Made by a program: the position numbers and the translations under genes
NCBI RefSeq assembly: GCF_021696945.1
Contig: NZ_JACYHE010000010.1
Coordinates: forward strand, 61,655-125,654
Length of the DNA stretch: 64,000 bases
DNA from: Streptomyces sp. JJ36
Lineage (GTDB): Bacteria > Actinomycetota > Actinomycetes > Streptomycetales > Streptomycetaceae
Reading direction: 5' to 3'
Notes under the pieces: generated by a model
Databases searched by the model: none
The model's input: the letters and a program-made list of their open reading frames with translations, nothing else
What the model was told of the DNA's origin: nothing
Shown here: positions 1 through 8,438 of the stretch, piece after piece
Position numbering within the stretch: position 1 is the stretch's first letter
Layout: each line of letters opens with the position of its first letter

Positions 1-247
1 CGAGGTGGTCCAGCACCAGTTCGTGGACGGCCAGCGGAGAGGCCGCCGCCGCGATGCGTGCCGTGTTCCCGTCGTCCCAGAACGGTTCGTCCGGGCCGTC
101 CCACTGCGGTGCGGAGCGCAGCAGCACGGCGCGCCGCCTGCCCCGGCCGACGAGGGAGTCGGCGAGCGAGCTCTGACCGGACAGGTACTGGGTGAGCGTC
201 GCGAGGTTCAGCCGTACCGCGACGCTGTTGCTCGTCACCGTGCTCAT
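1..247 (-). CDS. pglZ: PglZ, BREX type 2 phosphatase-family protein (N-terminal fragment)
   Basis: Only the first 82 codons lie in the window; the gene continues past the left edge. The start is an ATG at 245-247 that overlaps the pglY stop (ATGA), so the two genes are translationally coupled. The visible part reads [20 protein letters not shown] at the start and later has [17 protein letters not shown], which resembles the start of BREX-2 PglZ proteins. PglZ proteins carry an alkaline-phosphatase-like domain and are essential for BREX/Pgl phage exclusion; that domain would lie outside the window. The call rests on the position directly after pglY, the classic pglYZ order, plus the N-terminal resemblance. 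brxD and brxHI, the other BREX-2 genes, are not seen and could lie further left. Confidence 0.85.
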   Translation of the reverse strand, partial: MSTVTSNSVAVRLNLATLTQYLSGQSSLADSLVGRGRRRAVLLRSAPQWDGPDEPFWDDGNTARIAAAASPLAVHELVLDHL

Positions 248-3200
248 GCCTCGACGACCCGCCAGCTGATCTCCACCGTGGCGCCGGGCTCGCGCTCCGC
301 CAGCGCGGCGATCTCCGCCTGGAGCTCGGCCGCCGCACGCGCCGCGATGGTCCGCCCGCCGCCGTGGCGCCGTACCGGACCGGTCCCCGACCCCGCCCCG
401 GCGCTCCGCTGCTCGGGAACCGGCGGGTGACTGCTCGCCGTGTCGAGCGACACGTCTCCCGAGCGGGGAGCCGGCGGCGGAGGGGTGGGCGGCGGAGTGA
501 CCGCCGCGCGGTTCCGCTTCACCAGGGCCAGCACCTCGCGCTGGGTGCGGGCCAGTGCCTCCTTCAGGTCGTTGGTCCGCTGGTCGCTGCGGGCGGCGTT
601 GCGGAGTGACTCCAGCAGCGCTTCGCCTTCGGGACCTTCGGAGGAGGCCAGTTCCAGTGTCGTCCAGGACGCCGAGTCCAGAGCCTGCGCCACCGCACGC
701 GCCTGCTTCACCGAGGTCCCGAAGCGGTCCGCTCCGACTTCGCCGAAGTCGAAGGAGGCCAGCGTCTCGACGGTCCTCCTGGCTCCGGCGGCGCCCTGAC
801 CGGCCGGGCGGTTGAGTGCCTGCAGCAGTTCCACGGCCCGGCGCGCGACGGTCAGACGGCCCGTCTCCGCGGTCTCGTCGAGCTGCAGGAAGGGGGCGTG
901 CCGTTCGAGCTGGACGACCAGTTCCCGGGCCGCATCCTGATGCGTGCCCGCCTGCAGGGTGATCTGCCGGGCGAGCTGGTTCACCATGCGCCCGCGACGC
1001 AGGGTCGGCGCCGGCTCGCCGAACAACGTCGTGAACCGCTGCCGTGCGGTTGACCAGTCCTCCTCCGAGGGCAGCGGCTGGCTGCGCAGGGCGTCGTGGT
1101 CCTTGATCTCGTGGAGCGCGGGAGCAGGGTCGAGCGGGGTCCCGGCGCGCACCCACACCCGGTCGTCCATCTCCGCGAACGAGGCGACGACGAGGCGGGC
1201 GAGGAAGCCGGGCAGACCGCGCGGAGCCGGCCGGTCCGTCCAGTCGGACAGCGTGATCAGGCTGAGGTCGCCCGTCACCCCCTGCTCGCGTGCGAGCTTG
1301 CGGAAGTGGTCCGGCCAGTAGTCCGACACCTCGAAGTACGCTTCCTTCTGCCGGCCGAGCCGCAGCGGGCCGGCCACCCGCCGCATCAGGTCCCGGTCGG
1401 CGGCGGGCACTTCGGCACGCCCGTCGCGGGCCTCGGCGGCGGCGCGTACGTGGGTGAACACCTTGCGCGCGTCGGCTGGTTTGACGGCGGTCCCGCGGTG
1501 GTCCGGGTCGAAGTCCGGGTGGTCCGGGTACTGGCCGGCGAGCAGCCGGCCGGTGAGGTGCCGAATCCCGTCGCGCAGGGACTGGCCGAAGGACAGGGTC
1601 AGTCCCTCGACCTCGCGCAGCGAGGCCAGATGGTCGACGAAGCCGAGCTCCACGTCGGCGGCCTTCTTGTCGGCGAGACCGTACGCCTGCTTGAAGGCGG
1701 CCTTGACGTTCTTGGTGAGGGATTCGAGCTGGGTCTCCAGCAGGCCCTTCGCGCGGGCCCGGTTGTCGGGGCTCAGGTGGCCCGCGTACTGGGCGTCGAA
1801 CCGCTGGTCGTCGGCGAGCGCCTTGTCGATGACGACGAGGCGGCGGAAGTCGGCGTAGCGCTGGCTGGAGAGGTGGGCGGGGAGCCAGGCGAGGGTCCGT
1901 GAGGGCTCGCCCTGCCGTTCACGGAGCCGCCGCATCCGGTTCGCGTCCTCGACCGGGCCGTATTCGCTCTCGTCGAAGGGCAGGTCGATCACCACGCGCC
2001 AGAGCCCGTCCTGCTGCGGCATGAGGTCGTGGTCCGGCAGCTCGTCCTCGTCGGCCACGTTTCCGAAGACGATCTCCACGCGGCGCTCGGTCCCCCGCCA
2101 CACGAAGTGCAGCTCGTCGATCAGCTGCCCCTGCGTGACGCCGAGCTCGTCGACGAGGAGGCGCCGGGCCAGCGCCTGGCGGTTGCCCGGGTTGTCGTTG
2201 ACGTTGGCGTTGGCGATGACCGAGTCCACGTCCACGCCGGAGAGCTCGAGCCGGACGCCGGGGTTCGCCTCGGTGCCGGTCTCCTTGATCTCGGGGAAGC
2301 GGCCCGCCCACTCGGCCACCTTGTTCTTCAGGATGCCGTACTCCCGACCGGGTATCGGGGCGACGACGGAGCCGTAGTTGAGCGCGGACAACCGGCGGAT
2401 GGTCAGGTCGGAGAGGGCCGGGACGCTCGGGGCTAGGGCGGAGAGCAGCAGGGTGCCGATGATCCGGTTGTCGCCGGTGAACTGCCGCAGCCGGGTGCGC
2501 AGCGCTTGGTCGGTGACGCTCCCGGGGCGGTGTGCGTACTGCTCGACGACCTCCTCCGACACGTTGTGCGTCAGCAGCAGATACGGCCGCAGCTTGGTCC
2601 GGTAGAGCTTGTCGGCGGCCTCGAAGACCACCTTCAGCCGGTCCGTGAAGGGCTTGTCCCCGCCCGCGGTGATCAGCGGATAGAGGTCGCCCACCGGGAT
2701 CAGGTCGCCCAGCCGCAGCTCTTCGCGGTGGTCCGCGAGTAACTGGCCCATGAGCTTCATGCCCGTGCGGTTGCGCTGGAGCGCCGAGGAGACGTGCACG
2801 AGCGTGTCCATGAACGCCGGCGAGAACGGGTACGTCAGCCGGAAGCTCTCCTCGTCCGCGCCGACGCCGTCCGCGCCCCGGTCGGACCCCAGAAGGGTGT
2901 CCCACACCTCCTGGCGCACCTTGCGGGTCTTCTCGAACTCCGCGGTGACGAGGGCGGCGGCCTCCGCGTCCTTCGGCTTCAGCAGCCGGGCGTGGGCGAC
3001 CTGGGGGAGGTTCCGGTCCTCCAGCGTGATCTTGTCGAACCGTCCCGAGGCCAGGTTGAGCGTGTCCTGGATGGACGCCTCCGCCGCCCCGGACACCTCC
3101 TCGCCGACCAGCTCGCGCAGGTCGCGCTGGCGGGCGATGAAGGAGATGACCGGGACGGCGCGGCGGGAGTCGCCGCTCTCCACGAAGTTGGTGATCTTGC

Positions 3201-4134
3201 TCGCTTCCCGGGCCACGAACTTCTGGTCGTGGATGAGGGTGGCGAGCCAGAGGATCAGCTCGTCCATGAAGAGGATCAGCCCGTCGTAGCCGAGCTCCCT
3301 GGCGTGCTCGGCGATCACGGACAGCCCGGCGTCGAGCGAGACGAAGCCGTGCTCGTCCTCCGCGGCGTTCTTCGCGAAGCCCGGAAGCAGGTGCGTGCTC
3401 GCGTCCTGGACGAGTCGCGCCCGCAGCTCTGCGGGGGCGGACGGGCTGACGAGGTTCAGCGCCTGGCCGGCTTCGTGGACCTCCTCGGCGGCCAGGGCGG
3501 TGTCGAGCAGTTCCGGCGTCCAGCCGAACGCCTCACCCCACTCGTCCTCCTCGTCCGCCGCGCCGTCCTCGGCCGCGGTCAGGCCTGCGATGATGTTCTT
3601 GTCGCCCATGCGGATCCGCATCGCCCGGATGCTGTCGAAGAGGGCGTCCGTCCGGTACACCTGCGGTGTGGGGGCGTCCGGATGCAGCTTTCTGACGTGG
3701 CTGACGTAGCCGCCGAGGACGCGCTGCTCCAGGGCCTTCGCCCCGAGCATGTGGTACGGCACCAGCAGGAAGCGCTTCCCCTCCGTGCCGAGCCACTCGT
3801 GCCGGGTGAGCACCGGGTCCAGGTCCGTCCGCGCCCGGGCGGCCGGGCTGCCGCTGAGGAGGGCGTGCAGCACCGCCATGAAGTGCGACTTACCGGAACC
3901 GAAGGACCCGTGCAGATAGGCCGCCTTGGAGGTGTGCCCGTCCAGCGCGGCCCGGATCAGGTTCAGCGCCTCGTCGAAGTTCTCCAGCAGCCGCTCCGTG
4001 ACCACATAGTCCCGCAACGCGCGCTCGGCGCCCTCGGGCGTCGTCGCATCGGAGAGCTGCAGGACGAAGTCCGAGGTGGAGATGGACTCCTTGATGTCGA
4101 TGACATCGCGGAGCAGGGGCGGCTGATGGGCCAT
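244..4134 (-). CDS. pglY: PglY, BREX type 2 P-loop ATPase
   Basis: Product is a 1,296-residue ATPase of the PglY/BrxC type, a core part of the Pgl (BREX type 2) phage-exclusion machinery acting in the cytoplasm with PglX and PglZ. A Walker A motif GSFGSGKS is at residues 76-83, and a Walker B-like stretch LILFMDEL lies near residue 290. The N-terminus ([19 protein letters not shown]) is typical of the family. The C-terminus has a Pro-rich linker ([10 protein letters not shown]) and then a short charged segment. Length agrees with the roughly 1,300 residues expected. The ATG start at 4132-4134 has no strong ribosome site. It is followed by pglZ with a 4-nt overlap and preceded by 107 nt of spacer after the DUF2075 gene, so co-transcription with that gene is possible. 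Confidence 0.92.
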   Translation of the reverse strand: MAHQPPLLRDVIDIKESISTSDFVLQLSDATTPEGAERALRDYVVTERLLENFDEALNLIRAALDGHTSKAAYLHGSFGSGKSHFMAVLHALLSGSPAARARTDLDPVLTRHEWLGTEGKRFLLVPYHMLGAKALEQRVLGGYVSHVRKLHPDAPTPQVYRTDALFDSIRAMRIRMGDKNIIAGLTAAEDGAADEEDEWGEAFGWTPELLDTALAAEEVHEAGQALNLVSPSAPAELRARLVQDASTHLLPGFAKNAAEDEHGFVSLDAGLSVIAEHARELGYDGLILFMDELILWLATLIHDQKFVAREASKITNFVESGDSRRAVPVISFIARQRDLRELVGEEVSGAAEASIQDTLNLASGRFDKITLEDRNLPQVAHARLLKPKDAEAAALVTAEFEKTRKVRQEVWDTLLGSDRGADGVGADEESFRLTYPFSPAFMDTLVHVSSALQRNRTGMKLMGQLLADHREELRLGDLIPVGDLYPLITAGGDKPFTDRLKVVFEAADKLYRTKLRPYLLLTHNVSEEVVEQYAHRPGSVTDQALRTRLRQFTGDNRIIGTLLLSALAPSVPALSDLTIRRLSALNYGSVVAPIPGREYGILKNKVAEWAGRFPEIKETGTEANPGVRLELSGVDVDSVIANANVNDNPGNRQALARRLLVDELGVTQGQLIDELHFVWRGTERRVEIVFGNVADEDELPDHDLMPQQDGLWRVVIDLPFDESEYGPVEDANRMRRLRERQGEPSRTLAWLPAHLSSQRYADFRRLVVIDKALADDQRFDAQYAGHLSPDNRARAKGLLETQLESLTKNVKAAFKQAYGLADKKAADVELGFVDHLASLREVEGLTLSFGQSLRDGIRHLTGRLLAGQYPDHPDFDPDHRGTAVKPADARKVFTHVRAAAEARDGRAEVPAADRDLMRRVAGPLRLGRQKEAYFEVSDYWPDHFRKLAREQGVTGDLSLITLSDWTDRPAPRGLPGFLARLVVASFAEMDDRVWVRAGTPLDPAPALHEIKDHDALRSQPLPSEEDWSTARQRFTTLFGEPAPTLRRGRMVNQLARQITLQAGTHQDAARELVVQLERHAPFLQLDETAETGRLTVARRAVELLQALNRPAGQGAAGARRTVETLASFDFGEVGADRFGTSVKQARAVAQALDSASWTTLELASSEGPEGEALLESLRNAARSDQRTNDLKEALARTQREVLALVKRNRAAVTPPPTPPPPAPRSGDVSLDTASSHPPVPEQRSAGAGSGTGPVRRHGGGRTIAARAAAELQAEIAALAEREPGATVEISWRVVEA

Positions 4135-4241
4135 GGGCGATCACGCTCTCCGACGGCGGTGTGCACGGGCTCGTCCGATCGTATGATCTCGGTCTGCCTG
4201 CTGATGCCCGTTTCCCGCAGGCGGTACCGGACGCCCCGGAA

Positions 4242-6134
4242 CTACGCCGACGCGGGCACCCCGGAGCCGGACTCCACGCCGATCAGCGACCGCAGCTTCT
4301 CCTGCGTCTCCGCGTCCGTGGAGTAGACGATCGTGCCGACCATGCCGCGGGTGAGCAGCACCTTGTAGGTGTTGCGGACGAGCCGGTCCACGTCGGCGTC
4401 CGGTGTCGCCCTGGTGAAGGAGGGGTCCTCGGACGCGGCCCGGTCCACGACCCAGCGGTCTGTGCGCCACACCAGGTCGGGCCCGAGGATCACGCCCGAC
4501 CAGTCGTACTCGAAGCCCTGCGCGGTGTACACGCAGCCGACCTGGCCGAAGCCGGCCGGGTCGGTGGCCCACAGGGGCGCGGGCGGCGCTCCGAGCACGG
4601 AACGGTCTCCGTAGAGGTTCCACGGCCGTGCCCAGTCGCCGATGACGACGTCGGCGGGGAGCGTTGCCATGTCCGGGGTGATCTTCTTCGTCCATCGCCA
4701 GCAGTAGCCGGCCGACATCCGCGCGCGGTAGTCCTCCTCCCGCCGTGCGGCGAGGAAGTCCTCCATCTCCTGTGGACTCCCGGCGACCGCCAGGTGCACC
4801 TTGCCGTCGGGCTCCCACGGGACCGGGCCGTCGCCCTCCAGACCCAGCAGCGCCGTGACCCACTGCACGTACGCGTCGCTTCCCCCGCAGCGGAACTGGT
4901 CGTCCAGCTCGACCACGGTGCAGTCGACGCCGTGCGCGGCGGCCGCCGCCTCGATCTGCTCGCGGGTGCCCATCTCGCCGGGCCGCACCACCTGGTACTG
5001 GTCGAGCAGGAACACCGGAACCCGGGCGGCGTCGATCAGCTCGGACACCTGGGGACGGCCGGTGCGCAGCTCGGCCTTCGTCCACCGGTTGGCGGAGGTC
5101 TTGCGGAGGCGGTGGGCCTCGTCGCAGATGAGCACGTCGAGATCGTTCGGTTCGGCGTCCATGAAGCTGTTGAAGTACTTGAAGAGCTGCTGCACCTCCC
5201 GCTTCCGGGCACCGGCGACCTTGCGAATCGTCTTCGTGAACGACTGGGATCCCGTCGCGTGCAGCGCGGTCACCCCGCGCCGGTACAACTCCCCGAGCAG
5301 CGACAGCGCGATGACGCTCTTGCCGGAACCGGGGCCGCCCGTCACCACCACGATCTGCTTGCGGTTGGCCCGCTTGGCCTTGCGCACAGCGGACAGCACC
5401 AACTCGTACGCGAGACGCTGCTCCGCGACGAGCGTGAACTGCTCGCGGTCGCGAACCTCCGCCGCCGCGACGGCCATCAGCTGCTTCGACGGCCGCACCT
5501 TGCCCTGCAGCAGCCTGTCGGCGGCCTCCGCGCCGGGCCTCGGGGCCAGCCGGGAGCGCAGGAAGTCGAGGAACGCGCCGCGCTGGTCCCCGGTGTACAT
5601 CCGGCCGTACGCGTCCTCCGGCACCTCCCGCAGCCCGGACACCAGGAACTCCGTCGCGTTGTGCAGGAACGCCACCCCGGCCAGCGACCGGGGCATGCGT
5701 TCCAGAGCGCCGTTGAACGACAGCAGGTACTCGCAGTAGCCCCGGACCTGCTCGATCGGGTTGAGCACCGGGCGCGGGTAGGCGTCGAGCCGGCAGAGCA
5801 GCGGGTCGTCCTCCTCGGGCTGGGCGGCGCTCCACTGCTTGAGTTCCACGACGACGTACGACGGCTCACCGGTCGACGGATGCACACCCGCGAGTACCGC
5901 GTCGGCCCGCTTGCTGGTGAGCGGAAGGCTGTACTCGAGGAGGACCTCGACGTCGTCGAGGCCGGCCTCGATCAGCGCGTGGACGAGCGCCGGGAGGCTG
6001 CGTGCCCAGGACCGCTCCTCCGCGGCGCCGGGCCGGCGGCCGTGCTGGTGCACGAAGCTCTCGGACAGATGCAGCGCCAGCGACCCTTCGAGGAGGCGGG
6101 CGGCCACGAACTTCGCCGACTCACGGAACAGCAA
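4242..6134 (-). CDS. DUF2075 P-loop ATPase/helicase-like protein with N-terminal PD-(D/E)XK-like domain
   Basis: Product is a 630-residue protein. The C-terminal two thirds belong to the DUF2075 superfamily-1-helicase-like ATPases: Walker A GGPGSGKS at 266-273, Walker B DEAH at 338-341, and a late YTAQGFEYD motif typical of the family. Ahead of it, residues about 60-110 contain D78 and then VVVELKQW with E97-x-K99, the pattern of a PD-(D/E)XK nuclease core. The architecture suggests a nucleic-acid-acting defence protein, but its substrate cannot be read from sequence. The start is a TTG at 6132-6134; other starts further in are possible. It lies between the orphan hsdM and pglY on the same strand, 107 nt before pglY. 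The nuclease assignment is my motif reading and not certain. Confidence 0.75.
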   Translation of the reverse strand: MLFRESAKFVAARLLEGSLALHLSESFVHQHGRRPGAAEERSWARSLPALVHALIEAGLDDVEVLLEYSLPLTSKRADAVLAGVHPSTGEPSYVVVELKQWSAAQPEEDDPLLCRLDAYPRPVLNPIEQVRGYCEYLLSFNGALERMPRSLAGVAFLHNATEFLVSGLREVPEDAYGRMYTGDQRGAFLDFLRSRLAPRPGAEAADRLLQGKVRPSKQLMAVAAAEVRDREQFTLVAEQRLAYELVLSAVRKAKRANRKQIVVVTGGPGSGKSVIALSLLGELYRRGVTALHATGSQSFTKTIRKVAGARKREVQQLFKYFNSFMDAEPNDLDVLICDEAHRLRKTSANRWTKAELRTGRPQVSELIDAARVPVFLLDQYQVVRPGEMGTREQIEAAAAAHGVDCTVVELDDQFRCGGSDAYVQWVTALLGLEGDGPVPWEPDGKVHLAVAGSPQEMEDFLAARREEDYRARMSAGYCWRWTKKITPDMATLPADVVIGDWARPWNLYGDRSVLGAPPAPLWATDPAGFGQVGCVYTAQGFEYDWSGVILGPDLVWRTDRWVVDRAASEDPSFTRATPDADVDRLVRNTYKVLLTRGMVGTIVYSTDAETQEKLRSLIGVESGSGVPASA

Positions 6135-6474
6135 CGGAGAATGCCCCCAGGCAGCACGAAGTGGACTCGTGCGGGTGGGGGCATGTCCTGGTGCGCCCGC
6201 GGGCGCACCTCAGGAAGCCCGTCGGGCCGCTGAGATGTTTCCGCCATCCTAGGACAGCCCGTTGATCACGGGCAGGGGATCGAGAGGGTCACAACCGCTG
6301 ATGGTCGTGCTGCAGCCGTGGTTCCTGCTCGCTGCTATCTCGGAGTGGGACTGGGCATATCCCCCGACCACCCAGTTGGAAGGCGCAGCGCGACCACATG
6401 CAGCGAAACGACCCATGGCTTGCTCAACGACCCGAGCGCCGGACATCGTGCCCAGGACGCGCGTTGCCGGTTTC
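6135..6474. other. Intergenic gap between hsdM and the DUF2075 gene
   Basis: These 340 nt lie between two minus-strand genes. There is a short hairpin with 5-bp arms (GCCCG/CGGGC) at 6257-6273. An 80-codon minus-strand frame starts inside the hsdM end (6249-6491), but it has no recognisable features. No hsdS or hsdR remnant was recognised. Confidence 0.5.
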
Positions 6475-8013
6475 TCAGTCGAAGATCGCATACAGGTCCT
6501 TCATCAGGGACGCAGGTCTCAGGCTTACCGGTGGTTCCTGTGGGACCTGCGGGAGGGAGCCGACGTAGCGCCCCGGAGTGAGCAAGTAGTCCTGCTCGCG
6601 AACCGTCGCGCTGTCTGCCGAGAAACAGAAGCCGGGCTCGTCCTCGTAGGTGAGCTGAGCGCCACGTGCCGAGGCAGTGCCCCGCCACGCATGGTAGGTA
6701 CCGGCGATCTTCGAGATGTCGTCCCCGGTGAGCACGCGCTCCGTGCGATCCACCAGCCGGCCCGCATCGCGGGCATCGACGAACAGGATCTGGCCTCGGC
6801 GGTCGGCAAGGTGCTTCGACCCCTGCCCGGACTTGTCCTTGGCCAACAGCCACAGGCACGCCGGTATCGACGTCGTACGGAACAACTGGGACGGCAGCGC
6901 GACCATGCAGGCGAGCTGGTCAGCTTCCACCAAGGCCCGCCGGATCTCACCATCGGGGCGCGCGCGGGAGCTCATCGAGCCGTTGGCGAGGACGACTCCG
7001 GCCGTCCCTCGGGGGGCCAGTTTCCAGAGCGCGTGCTGGAGCCACGCGTAGTTGGCGTTGGCCGCGGGTGGGACCCCGTGGCGCCAGCGGTCATCGTTCT
7101 CGTCCCTCGGCCAGGCACTCATGTTGAAGGGCGGGTGGGTCATCACGAAATCGGCCGCGAGACCTGGGTGCTGGTCGTTGCTGAAGACGTCTGCCGGGTG
7201 ATCCCCCAGGTTGCCGTCGATACCGTGGATTGCGAGGTTCATCCGGGCCAGGCGCAGGGTGCGCTCGTTGACGTCCTGGCCATGGACGAGGAGGTCGGCG
7301 GCATGGTCCCGGCCCAGGTTTCGCTCGACGAACCTGGTTGCGGCGACGAGCAGGCTGCCCGAGCCACACGCGGAGTCGTACAGGCGGCCTTCGTATGGCT
7401 CCAGTGTCTCCACGATCAGCTGAGCCAGGGAATGCGGGGTGTGGAACTCGCCGCCGCGTTTGCCCTCCGCCCTCGCGAAGTACTCGAGAAAGTGTTCGAA
7501 CCTTTCGCTCCACACCTCCGGCGCCGGCCTGCCCTCCGTGGAGGTGAAGCGCCTGTCGCTCATGAACTGAATCAGTTCTACCAAGCGCCCATGATCGACT
7601 TGGTCGCGGCTGAATACGACGGGAAGGGCACCGGCCAGGCGTGGGTTCTCCCACGTGATCGTCTTCATTGCGTCGTCGAGGACGTCGCCTGCGTTGCGGC
7701 TGCTCACGTTCGCCCTGATCGTGGACCAGCGGGCCTCTCTCGGGATCCAGAAGACGCCGTGGCCGGTGTACTCGTCGCGACTTTCCAGACGGGCGTCACC
7801 TTCCTCTTCGGGGACGCCGTCCGCGGCCAGTTCCTCCGCGAGCTCGGCGCGGCGCTGGTCGAACGCTTCGGAGAGGTACCTGACGAAGAGCAGCCCGAGA
7901 ACGAACTCCTTGTATGCGGCGACGTCGACCGAGCCGCGGAGCTTCTCTGTGGCCCTCCACAGAGCATCGTGGATCTCTGCCTGCCCAGTGGCTCCCACTT
8001 TTTGCACTGGCAC
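6475..8013 (-). CDS. HsdM-like N6-adenine methylase, orphan, with altered motif IV
   Basis: Product is a 512-residue protein of the type I restriction M-subunit family (N6_Mtase fold). Motif I is DSACGSGS (residues 213-220), preceded by the family signature GEFHTPHSL. Motif IV, normally NPPF, reads THPPFN with His at position 293 (codon 7135-7137); the replaced Asn normally positions the target adenine amino group, so activity may be lost or changed. The chosen GTG start at 8011-8013 has a strong upstream GGGGAGG and gives the usual family beginning (MPVQKVGATGQAEIHDALWR); a longer frame to 8151 would run into the divergent gene. No specificity (HsdS) or restriction (HsdR) subunit is seen next to it. 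The next gene downstream is the DUF2075 ATPase. Its partner, if any, is unknown. Confidence 0.85.
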   Translation of the reverse strand: MPVQKVGATGQAEIHDALWRATEKLRGSVDVAAYKEFVLGLLFVRYLSEAFDQRRAELAEELAADGVPEEEGDARLESRDEYTGHGVFWIPREARWSTIRANVSSRNAGDVLDDAMKTITWENPRLAGALPVVFSRDQVDHGRLVELIQFMSDRRFTSTEGRPAPEVWSERFEHFLEYFARAEGKRGGEFHTPHSLAQLIVETLEPYEGRLYDSACGSGSLLVAATRFVERNLGRDHAADLLVHGQDVNERTLRLARMNLAIHGIDGNLGDHPADVFSNDQHPGLAADFVMTHPPFNMSAWPRDENDDRWRHGVPPAANANYAWLQHALWKLAPRGTAGVVLANGSMSSRARPDGEIRRALVEADQLACMVALPSQLFRTTSIPACLWLLAKDKSGQGSKHLADRRGQILFVDARDAGRLVDRTERVLTGDDISKIAGTYHAWRGTASARGAQLTYEDEPGFCFSADSATVREQDYLLTPGRYVGSLPQVPQEPPVSLRPASLMKDLYAIFD

Positions 8014-8122
8014 GGCTGCCGCCTCCCCTGTACCGCCGATGCACCCTGACTCGGGTCCAAGATGCCCTCGTAGGTTGTAACGTACCGGTGACCCACTGTT
8101 CTTACACCGGGGGCGGGCAAAG

Positions 8123-8437
8123 GTGTCGACGATCGGGCTGGCTGCGGCCATCGAGGAGCTGCGGCGGGAGTTGTACGAGGCGCAGGCGTGCGGCGCCGAT
8201 CAGCAGTTCGCGTTCAGCGTCGAGGAGGCCGAGCTCGAGCTTCAGCTCGAGTTACGCAACTCCGTCAAGGGAGACGGCAAGCTCTCCTTCGGTGTTGTCA
8301 GCGTCGGCGGGGGCGGCGACCATTCCTCGGTCCGTACCCACAAGCTGACGCTGAGGCTTGCCGTCAGGGACCGTGCCGCAGGCGGTGCCGGCCCCGAGAT
8401 CGGGGACGACGAAGCCGGGTCGTGGGACGAGGAGTGA
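8123..8437 (+). CDS. Trypco2 (trypsin-co-occurring domain 2) protein
   Basis: Product is a 104-residue protein matching the Trypco2 pattern: an N-terminal helix (IGLAAAIEELRRELYEAQ) followed by a beta-rich section with alternating Glu/Leu (EEAELELQLELR) and a Gly-rich turn before the last strand (THKLTLRLAV). The domain is found in genes beside trypsin-like conflict proteins and probably acts as their partner or regulator; no enzyme activity is known to me. GTG start at 8123. It is the first gene of a tight plus-strand operon, with only 1 nt before the trypsin-VMAP start. It is divergent from the HsdM-like gene, with about 110 nt between starts that should hold both promoters. Confidence 0.85.
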   Translation: MSTIGLAAAIEELRRELYEAQACGADQQFAFSVEEAELELQLELRNSVKGDGKLSFGVVSVGGGGDHSSVRTHKLTLRLAVRDRAAGGAGPEIGDDEAGSWDEE

Positions 8438-8438
8438 C

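Noticed and set aside
6257..6273. Short GCCCG/CGGGC hairpin
   Set aside because: Only 5 bp and far from any stop codon, so not listed as a terminator.
6249..6491. 80-codon frame after hsdM
   Set aside because: Starts inside hsdM without a clear ribosome site and shows no family or structural features; not enough to call a gene.
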